This document shows, in pieces, positions 1 through 4,978 of a stretch of DNA of 7,145 nt (the stretch's first letter is position 1; the number at the start of each line of letters is the position of its first letter). The position numbers and the translations under genes are program-made. The stretch comes from Acidobacteriota bacterium (lineage in GTDB: Bacteria; Acidobacteriota; Terriglobia; Acidiferrales; UBA7541): assembly GCA_003161195.1 (NCBI GenBank), contig PMOV01000302.1, forward strand, positions 11,070-18,214, given 5' to 3'. The notes under the pieces were generated by a model, which was given only the letters and a program-made list of their open reading frames with translations, ran no database searches and had not been told where the DNA came from.

Positions 1-1139
1 GGGCTCAGGACCTGCGTGTCGGTAATCTGCAGGGTGTGCTCGGTTTCAAGGCTATTGTAGGCCTGCGACGCCAGATTGAATCCGCCGACGCCCTCGTTCT
101 GCTCGTTATCGCGAAAATATTGGTAGCGCACCGAGAGCGTGTTGTTGGGGCCCAGCTGAAAATCGAAACGCGGGCCAAGGTTGGTGCGGGTCTGCGGAAA
201 CGGCACGGCTTCCGAGAATGGGGTGGTTTCCGCGGGATCGGTGGGATCGAGGACCGTGGCGCTCACGATATTTAAATTGTTGTTGTTGCGGCGATCGATG
301 CTGAAGAAAAATGAGGTGGTCTTGTTAAGCGGCCCGCCGACGCTGGCGTTGTAAAAGGTCGAGTCGTAGCCGGGTTGCGTGGCGTCGCCGAGGAAGGGAT
401 CGCGCGAATTAAACGCGGACGATGTCCCCTGCGCTTGTACCTGGCCGTGCCAGTTGTCGGTGCCGGGCTTGGTGAGGATTTCAATGCGGCCGTAGCCGAG
501 CTTGTCGTATTCGGCGGAGAAGGGATTCTGATTGATGCGGATTTCGCGTATCGAGGATTTCGGCGGCAGCTGGCCCGCCGTGAAACCATCGATGTAAATC
601 TGGCCGCCGTTGGGACCCGCGGAAGGACCCGCGAGGGCTTGCAGTTCGGACTGAAATTCATCAGGATCGTCGGAGAGCGCCTCCAGATCTTTATCCTTGA
701 TTACGATCATACCGGCATTGTTGGCGGGGTCCACGCTGACGGTGGTGGTGGAATCGGTGACCGTGACTTTTTGTTCCTGCACTTCGATGGTGAGGGCGAT
801 ATTCAGCCTGGCGATTTGGCCGGCGGCGATAACGACACTGTCCTGCGAGAAGAGCGCGAAACCCTGCGCCACGGCTTTTACCGCGTAAGTTCCCGGAGCG
901 AGGTCCTTGAACTCGTAGGCGCCGTTTTTATCCGCGGTGACGCCGAGCGATGCGCCGGCGGCGTTGGACAGCAAAACGGTGGCCCCCGCAACGGTGGCGC
1001 CGGAGGGGTCGGTGACCTGCCCGCGCAGTCCGCCCTTGGCTGGCTGTTGCGCCGCGCCAGCTGCGGCGCTAATGGCCACCAAGGGCAGGTTGGCCAAGAG
1101 CGACACCAACACGAAGAGTATAAATAGCCGGGCTTTCAT
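1..1139 (-). CDS. TonB-dependent receptor, Oar-like, N-terminal part (3' end beyond window)
   Basis: An outer-membrane beta-barrel receptor for TonB-energised uptake of an unknown ligand; 379 codons are visible and the frame is still open at base 1. Residues 1 to about 30 form a signal peptide (MKARLFILFVLVSLLANLPL, then an alanine-rich cleavage region). Residues 37-118 form a carboxypeptidase-regulatory-like beta-sandwich (GQVTDPSGATVAGATV, then YEFKDLAPGTYAVKAVAQGF). Residues about 145-230 are the plug, with the segments GPNGGQIYIDGF, PPKSSIREIRINQNPFSAEY and GYGRIEILTKPGTD that are characteristic of the large acidobacterial receptors; barrel strands follow. The start is supported by AGGAG at 1149-1145, five bases before the ATG. 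The DUF5666 gene ends 62 bases upstream with no clear terminator between, so co-transcription is likely. The family is clear; the ligand cannot be deduced, and a glycan is only a guess from the neighbourhood. Confidence 0.93.
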   Translation of the reverse strand, partial: MKARLFILFVLVSLLANLPLVAISAAAGAAQQPAKGGLRGQVTDPSGATVAGATVLLSNAAGASLGVTADKNGAYEFKDLAPGTYAVKAVAQGFALFSQDSVVIAAGQIARLNIALTIEVQEQKVTVTDSTTTVSVDPANNAGMIVIKDKDLEALSDDPDEFQSELQALAGPSAGPNGGQIYIDGFTAGQLPPKSSIREIRINQNPFSAEYDKLGYGRIEILTKPGTDNWHGQVQAQGTSSAFNSRDPFLGDATQPGYDSTFYNASVGGPLNKTTSFFFSIDRRNNNNLNIVSATVLDPTDPAETTPFSEAVPFPQTRTNLGPRFDFQLGPNNTLSVRYQYFRDNEQNEGVGGFNLASQAYNSLETEHTLQITDTQVLS

Positions 1140-1150
1140 TCCTTCTCCTA
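1140..1150 (-). promoter_or_regulatory. Ribosome binding site of the TonB-dependent receptor
   Basis: Read on the minus strand this is TAGGAGAAGGA directly before the ATG. AGGAG (1149-1145) sits five bases from the start codon, and a second purine-rich AAGGA abuts it. This fixes the receptor start at 1139. Confidence 0.7.
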
Positions 1151-1201
1151 AGATGCTCTAAGTGTGATGCGCTTTGCCGCACGTTTGGGCAAGACGCGAC
1201 A

Positions 1202-2488
1202 TTACGGGGTACCGCTGTCGCCTCCGGGCGCGCCCCCCAGGCTCCACGCGGAGAGCAGCGAGGAATTTCCCGGTGAGGCTTGCAGAATGGGCTCGACGCC
1301 CGCAAGCAAAGTGATGGCGGTGACCGCCCCGCCCGCGGTGCCTTCCGTGCTGACGAGCATGACGGCATCGCCCTTTTGCAGATCGCTTAGGGAGGCCGCG
1401 GGCATGCGGCTGATCATTTGTTGTAAATCGCCGCCTTGGCCGCCGCCAGCGCGGCCGCCAGGACCCGCTGCGCCGCCAGCGGAGCCGTTGCCGTTAGAAC
1501 CACCGCCATAAGGAGCGCCCGCATTCGGCGTGGCCGAGGTTTGCTGCGGGGCTGCCGCGCCGCTGGCTCCGCCCGGTGTGGGAGATTCACCTTTCATTCT
1601 GGCGGCGATACGCTGGGCAATGGGTGGGGTGAGCTTGCGCAATTGCGAATCCGCGGAAATTTTAATCGTGACCGGCTTCTTGGTGGTCAGGTCCTGTACG
1701 ACGAGCGTTCCTGCCGCGGCGTCCAACATAGATATAGTTCCGGAAATATTGCGGAAAGTTCCGGAAACGATTTCGTCGGCCGCGAGTGAGGTGCCGTCGG
1801 CGCTGCGCGAGCCGCGCGCGCGCAATTGATCGCCAGGGTGTATAGCGTCAAGCGGCGCGGGCCTGGCGTCATCGAATTTGATGGAGTCTGGCGCATAGCG
1901 GCGCAGTACGGTGGTTTTCGTAATATTGATGGCGACTTGCTTCTTCTCGCCCATCACCGTGGTGGAAATGGTGACCGTGGAAGCGCCGGGATCGACGGCA
2001 GTGACGATTCCGCCGAGCCCGTGCTTCTGCCACTCTTCGCGGTCTTGCGCCTGCTTGGCGGCAACGTCGGTTTTGGCCATGGCGATGATCGACAGCGCGG
2101 CAACAGTTTTGCCGTCGTCGGATTTTTTGGCGCGGACCAGGATGCGGTCGCCGGCCTGCAGGTCGCTGAGCGCGATGGGCGTGGCTTGCTTTATATCTTT
2201 TTCGCCGGGAGCGACGCGGAGGAATTTGGTGGCGTCGGTGGCGGTGACCGTTAATTCGCTACCCGCGTCGGTTGCCAGGGTAACGCTCTGGCCCGAGACG
2301 GACTTGATGGTACCGACCGCTTTGACGATGCTGGGGTCTTGCGAGGCGGGCGCTGCCGGAGCGGCTTGCGGGACGGAGAATACGCTAGCCGGCGAAATGA
2401 GCAAACCAAAAACTAGAGTGCAAACCCAGAGCACGATGAGAATCGGCTTTTTAGGCCCGCACATTTCGTTTTTCTCATGAGCCAACAT
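1202..2488 (-). CDS. Exported DUF5666-repeat protein of unknown function
   Basis: A 428-residue secreted or periplasmic protein. The N-terminus has a basic stretch (KK at 13-14) and a hydrophobic core (ILIVLWVCTLVFGLLIS, 16-32), then an alanine/proline linker, consistent with signal peptidase I export; no lipobox is seen. Three beta-rich repeats of DUF5666 type follow. Repeat 1 (about 57-136) has GTIKSVSGQSVTLATD and LSDLQAGDRILVRA; repeat 2 (about 159-243) has GGIVTAVDPGASTVTIS and LDAIHPGDQLRARG; repeat 3 starts at 248 (SGTISMLDAAAGTLVVQ) and resumes at 367 (LSDLQKGDAVMLVS) after a Gly/Ala/Pro/Gln-rich insert at about 301-353. The start at 2488 has GGAG nine bases upstream; the internal ATG at 2464 would also leave an intact signal peptide. 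It lies just before the TonB-receptor gene, hinting at a shared envelope role. DUF5666 has no firmly assigned function, so none is claimed. Confidence 0.9.
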   Translation of the reverse strand: MLAHEKNEMCGPKKPILIVLWVCTLVFGLLISPASVFSVPQAAPAAPASQDPSIVKAVGTIKSVSGQSVTLATDAGSELTVTATDATKFLRVAPGEKDIKQATPIALSDLQAGDRILVRAKKSDDGKTVAALSIIAMAKTDVAAKQAQDREEWQKHGLGGIVTAVDPGASTVTISTTVMGEKKQVAINITKTTVLRRYAPDSIKFDDARPAPLDAIHPGDQLRARGSRSADGTSLAADEIVSGTFRNISGTISMLDAAAGTLVVQDLTTKKPVTIKISADSQLRKLTPPIAQRIAARMKGESPTPGGASGAAAPQQTSATPNAGAPYGGGSNGNGSAGGAAGPGGRAGGGQGGDLQQMISRMPAASLSDLQKGDAVMLVSTEGTAGGAVTAITLLAGVEPILQASPGNSSLLSAWSLGGAPGGDSGTP

Positions 2489-2680
2489 TCAATGATTCTC
2501 CGGCACCAGCATGGGCGCCTGGCAACAATTAATACGGCCTGTGTGCTCGCGCAGAGGCCTGGCGACACCGGAAGGCGTAGAGGATTGGACGTACGAAACC
2601 CTGAAGAATGGTACACGGAAAGCGAAGGTTTTCAGGGACGGGCCGGCGCGAAGAGCGCCAGAGACGTCCGGGTGCAAGTC
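2489..2680. other. Intergenic gap between csbD terminator and DUF5666 gene
   Basis: This gap should hold the promoter of the DUF5666/receptor unit. On the minus strand the only reasonable -10-like sequence is TATTAAT at 2534-2528, about 40 bases before the start codon, with no good -35 at the right distance, so it is weak. GGAG at 2501-2498 is the probable ribosome binding site. A widely spaced inverted repeat is present, CCCTGAA at 2599-2605 with TTCAGGG at 2631-2637. The plus strand reads open here, and residues encoded at about 2568-2640 look protein-like (see findings). No confident gene is called. Confidence 0.5.
2528..2534 (-). promoter_or_regulatory. Weak candidate -10 element for the DUF5666/receptor unit
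   Basis: TATTAAT on the minus strand, in an otherwise GC-rich gap about 40 bases upstream of the DUF5666 start codon. No convincing -35 hexamer lies 16-18 bases upstream, so this is suggestive only. Confidence 0.22.
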
Positions 2681-2710
2681 AAAAAAAGAGGCCCGCGTTG
2701 GCGAGCCCCT
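2681..2710 (-). terminator. Rho-independent terminator of csbD
   Basis: Read on the minus strand, the arm at 2710-2701 (AGGGGCTCGC) pairs with 2696-2687 (GCGGGCCTCT) as a ten-pair stem including two G-T wobbles. The loop is four bases, CAAC (2700-2697). The stem runs straight into seven T residues (2687-2681). It begins 36 bases past the csbD stop codon. Stem, loop and T-tract are all textbook, so csbD very probably ends transcription here, and the DUF5666 gene needs its own promoter. Confidence 0.88.
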
Positions 2711-2745
2711 GATGCTGGCGATGCCTTGGCAACCTTGGTGCCTTC

Positions 2746-3039
2746 CTAGGACTTGCTGGCGGAATGGGCGCGGCCACGGTTGGCGGCGTCGATTTTCTTG
2801 TCCTGCTGCACGTCGTGATCGGTTGCGGTGCTGGCGGTGGAATTGTAGGCACGGGTGAACTCGTCCACCTGCTTTTCCGCGGCTTCGCGGGCAATGCCGT
2901 AGCGCTCCTGGACCTTCCCTACCAACTGGTCCTTTTTGCCGGCGATGACCGTCAAATCGTCATCCGTCAGCTTGCCCCACTTCTGTTTCACGACACCAGC
3001 GGACTGCTTCCACTTGCCTTCGATTTGATCCCAGTTCAT
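2746..3039 (-). CDS. CsbD family stress-response protein
   Basis: A 97-residue, soluble, highly hydrophilic protein. Residues 1-62 match the CsbD family well: MNWDQIEGKWKQSAGVVKQK, then WGKLTDDDLTVIAGKKDQLVG and KVQERYGIAREAAEKQVDEF. The E-G-K-W, WGKLTDDD, and K-D-Q-L-x-G-K-x-Q-x-x-Y-G positions are the family's hallmarks. CsbD and YjbJ-type proteins are induced by general stress in other bacteria; their molecular function is unknown. The family core is about 60-70 residues, so residues 63-97 are an extra Ser/Thr/Ala and charged tail, probably disordered. The start has a perfect AAGGAGG (3050-3044) four bases upstream. It has its own terminator and a long leader with repeats, so it appears to be a single-gene unit, probably under stress-responsive control, although no sigma-factor promoter could be recognised with confidence. 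Confidence 0.95.
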   Translation of the reverse strand: MNWDQIEGKWKQSAGVVKQKWGKLTDDDLTVIAGKKDQLVGKVQERYGIAREAAEKQVDEFTRAYNSTASTATDHDVQQDKKIDAANRGRAHSASKS

Positions 3040-3043
3040 GATC

Positions 3044-3050
3044 CCTCCTT
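3044..3050 (-). promoter_or_regulatory. Strong Shine-Dalgarno of csbD
   Basis: AAGGAGG on the minus strand, a full match to the anti-Shine-Dalgarno complement, four bases before the ATG at 3039. It overlaps the start-proximal copy of the 16-base tandem repeat. Confidence 0.85.
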
Positions 3051-3079
3051 GGTTGAACTACATCTTGGTTGAACTACAT
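3048..3079 (-). repeat. 16-bp perfect tandem duplication in csbD leader
   Basis: The unit ATGTAGTTCAACCAAG (minus-strand reading) occurs twice, head to tail, at 3079-3064 and 3063-3048, with no mismatches. The copy nearest the gene runs into the Shine-Dalgarno. Each unit starts with ATG TAG, a start codon immediately followed by a stop. Confidence 0.9.
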
Positions 3080-3119
3080 AAAGAGCAAACGCAATTTTTC
3101 GTGCGCTGCGTAGAAGCTC

Positions 3120-3177
3120 GCAAGCGTGATGTCTCTACCACCGGATAGTGCTAATCCGGACGGCGACGATCGCTTGC
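3120..3177. repeat. Long imperfect palindrome (nested inverted repeat) upstream of csbD
   Basis: Outer arms GCAAGCG (3120-3126) and CGCTTGC (3171-3177) pair perfectly. They continue inward with ATGTC (3129-3133) against GACGAT (3165-3170) with one bulged base. An inner perfect hairpin CCGGAT (3141-3146) and ATCCGG (3154-3159) caps the element with a seven-base loop. It could be an operator, a leader RNA structure, or a small mobile-repeat relic. Confidence 0.6.
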
Positions 3178-3245
3178 AAGGCTAGGAGAACACGGCGAGC
3201 ACGGGCGAGGAATACGGCGGAACTGGCAAACTCATCTAGCCAAGG

Positions 3246-3275
3246 CTGTAGGGGAGACGGGCGATTTCCCTACAG
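3246..3275. repeat. Inverted repeat downstream of GH39 gene
   Basis: CTGTAGGG (3246-3253) and CCCTACAG (3268-3275) are perfect eight-base arms around a 14-base loop. No T-tract follows on either strand. It lies 45 bases past the GH39 stop and may stabilise the 3' end of the message or bind a regulator. Confidence 0.55.
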
Positions 3276-3295
3276 GGTTTGCGGTATGCGGGCCT

Positions 3296-3314
3296 AAAGC
3301 GGCGAGTCGCCGCC
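3296..3314 (-). terminator. Terminator-like hairpin right after GH39 stop
   Basis: On the minus strand GCGGCG (3313-3308) pairs with CGCCGC (3304-3299) around ACT. TTT (3298-3296) follows, and an extra G-T pair is possible at the base of the stem. It starts six bases after the stop codon. The stem is strong but the T-tract is only three bases, so termination may be partial. Confidence 0.45.
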
Positions 3315-3319
3315 AATGT

Positions 3320-4909
3320 TCAGTGCGAGAGCTCCACCAGAGCCAAGGCGTGGCCATGCAGATTGAGGCGCAGTGTGTCACCGGAAATCGACATGGACTT
3401 TGCCGTTGGCAGCGCCGCAGCGTTTTTTAATTCGGCAATTTGCGCGCGCGACGGAAATGCCGGGCTGCCCATTTTCGCGTAGGCCGGGAGTGGCGAGCCG
3501 TGCTCGTCGTCGACGATGGTGACTTTCGCGGTGTGCGCGCCGGTGAGCCCCTTGAAGACCAGCGCTACGGTGTCGTTGTCGTCGGGCCTTTGCTCCGGCG
3601 GGACGATCTTGCCCCACACGGCGAGCACGACGCCGCCATCCTTACGGCGAGTCACTAAGGCGGAATCGCTGGCGAGGTCCAGGCGCTCTTCGCCGAGTTT
3701 GTGCAGCAGCGCGAATGCGTTAAATGCCGGCTTCGGGATGCTTTCTTCGGCGAGCAAGCCGAAGCCGCCGTAAAACGGTTTCTGCACCACGCCCTGCTCC
3801 TCGAAAACGTCGGAAAATGACCAGTAGCTCATCATTTCCGTCAGGCCGTCGCACTGGCGGATGGTGTCGGCCATCCACGGGCCCATATACGCGCTGTCCG
3901 TGACTTCCGTTTGATTGCTGTAGTCGGCGTTAAATTCGCTCCAGATGAGCGGCATCTGCGGGTAGGGCGAGGCGAGGATTTGCTGGTGAACTTTTTCGAC
4001 GCTGCGGCAAACCATTTTATCTCGCGGGATGACTTCGCGGGTGTTAAAGACGTCTTCGGCTTTGTCGTTGCCATAGACGTGCGTGGAAAAGAAATCGATG
4101 GGCACATTGTTGGCTTTGCAGTGCGCCAGGAATTTTTCGGCCCACGCGGCTTGCGCGGTGGCCGGTCCGCCGACACGTAAGCGCGGGCTGACACGCTTTA
4201 CCGCGCGTGCGGCGCGATCGTACAGCTCGTAGTAGGTGGTATCGCGCGGTTCGCCGCCCCAGAAATCGAGATTCGGCTCGTTCCAGACTTCGAAATACCA
4301 GTTGGCGACCTCGTCGATGCCATAGCGTTCGACCAGGTGACGCGTGAAGGCTTCAACCAGTTGCCCCCATTTGTCCCAGTCTTTCGGCGGGGCCACGTTC
4401 GGGCGATACCAGAAGGCCTGCACCATTTTGACGTCGGAGCTGAGTTGGTGCGGCATGAAACTGAGTTCCACGAACGGGCGAACATGATTTTGCAGCAGCC
4501 CGTCGTAGATTTGATCGACGTAGGAGAAGTTGTAAACCGGCTTGCCGTCCTTGTCTTCGCTGTAGAGACCGACTTCATCGAGGAAGATTCCGTGAAAGCG
4601 GATGTACTTGAAGTCCGTAGCGCGTTTCACTTCGCGCAGATCGTTGCGGTAACTTTCGCGCAAGGACAGGACGGCGCGTCCCGAGCCGTACATCTGTTCC
4701 CAGAAATGCGGAAAGGGATGCGCGGGCGCGTTAAGATCCACGGTGACGCGAATTTCGCTGTTGGGCGACCCGGCAGCGGCGGGAGCGGTGTTGCTTTGTG
4801 CTCGCGCGGTGGGCATCGCGAACAACGGCAGCGTCGCGGCCACGACCGTCACGCAAAGTTTTATTCCAATGCGACTCCAGAATCCTGCTGCTCGCCTGCT
4901 CGTCGTCAT
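3320..4909 (-). CDS. Exported GH39 family glycoside hydrolase
   Basis: A 529-residue retaining glycosidase; GH39 members include beta-xylosidases and alpha-L-iduronidases, and bacterial ones usually release xylose or related sugars. Residues 1 to about 38 form a signal peptide, with SRR at 4-6, a hydrophobic core at 15-31 and ARA at 35-37. The (beta/alpha)8 barrel spans about 53-400. It has the family segments YIRFHGIFLDEVGLY (102-116), YNFSYVDQIYD and RPFVELSFMP (144-153), the acid/base motif FEVWNEPNLDFW with Glu211, and the likely nucleophile Glu325 in PLIWSEFNADY. Residues about 400-529 are a C-terminal beta-sandwich (VVLAVWGKI, TVALVFKGL, LRLNLHGHALALVEL). The start at 4909 gives an intact signal peptide, with GGAGAGG ending 11 bases upstream. 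It follows the glucan-synthase-like gene by 69 bases with no clear terminator, so the two may be co-transcribed. The family is secure; the substrate is not. Confidence 0.93.
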   Translation of the reverse strand: MTTSRRAAGFWSRIGIKLCVTVVAATLPLFAMPTARAQSNTAPAAAGSPNSEIRVTVDLNAPAHPFPHFWEQMYGSGRAVLSLRESYRNDLREVKRATDFKYIRFHGIFLDEVGLYSEDKDGKPVYNFSYVDQIYDGLLQNHVRPFVELSFMPHQLSSDVKMVQAFWYRPNVAPPKDWDKWGQLVEAFTRHLVERYGIDEVANWYFEVWNEPNLDFWGGEPRDTTYYELYDRAARAVKRVSPRLRVGGPATAQAAWAEKFLAHCKANNVPIDFFSTHVYGNDKAEDVFNTREVIPRDKMVCRSVEKVHQQILASPYPQMPLIWSEFNADYSNQTEVTDSAYMGPWMADTIRQCDGLTEMMSYWSFSDVFEEQGVVQKPFYGGFGLLAEESIPKPAFNAFALLHKLGEERLDLASDSALVTRRKDGGVVLAVWGKIVPPEQRPDDNDTVALVFKGLTGAHTAKVTIVDDEHGSPLPAYAKMGSPAFPSRAQIAELKNAAALPTAKSMSISGDTLRLNLHGHALALVELSH

Positions 4910-4978
4910 TCCGTCTTGAACCTCTCCGATTGCTGCGATTCTTCCAAGATTTGTGATGGCGCTCGCGCCGGTGCTGGC

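Larger units (their letters stand above)
3080..3319. other. Intergenic region between GH39 gene and csbD leader
   Basis: There is no credible open reading frame on either strand. The GH39-proximal end (3246-3314) holds two hairpins. The csbD-proximal part holds a structured element at 3120-3177. A poor sigma-70-like pair on the minus strand (TTGCAA 3179-3174, 17 bases, GATTAG 3156-3151) overlaps that element and could be the csbD promoter, but the match is weak. I see nothing else in 3180-3245. Confidence 0.55.

Noticed and set aside
375..1127. A 250-codon open frame on the plus strand
   Set aside because: It lies opposite the TonB-dependent receptor, whose minus-strand product matches a known family with signal peptide and plug motifs. 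The plus product resembles nothing and is a GC-rich shadow.
1140..1201. Possible hairpin between the DUF5666 and receptor genes
   Set aside because: Only short, mismatched complementarity (GTG...CAC type) is present, with no T-tract, so no terminator or regulator site is called.
2711..2745. Short repeats of CCTTGG between the csbD stop and terminator
   Set aside because: Six-base repeats in a short spacer are expected by chance and form no convincing structure.
4910..4978. Terminator between the synthase-like gene and GH39 (GGCGC-TC-GCGCC at 4958-4969)
   Set aside because: The stem is five pairs with an impossibly small two-base loop, or four pairs if opened, and no T-tract follows on the minus strand.
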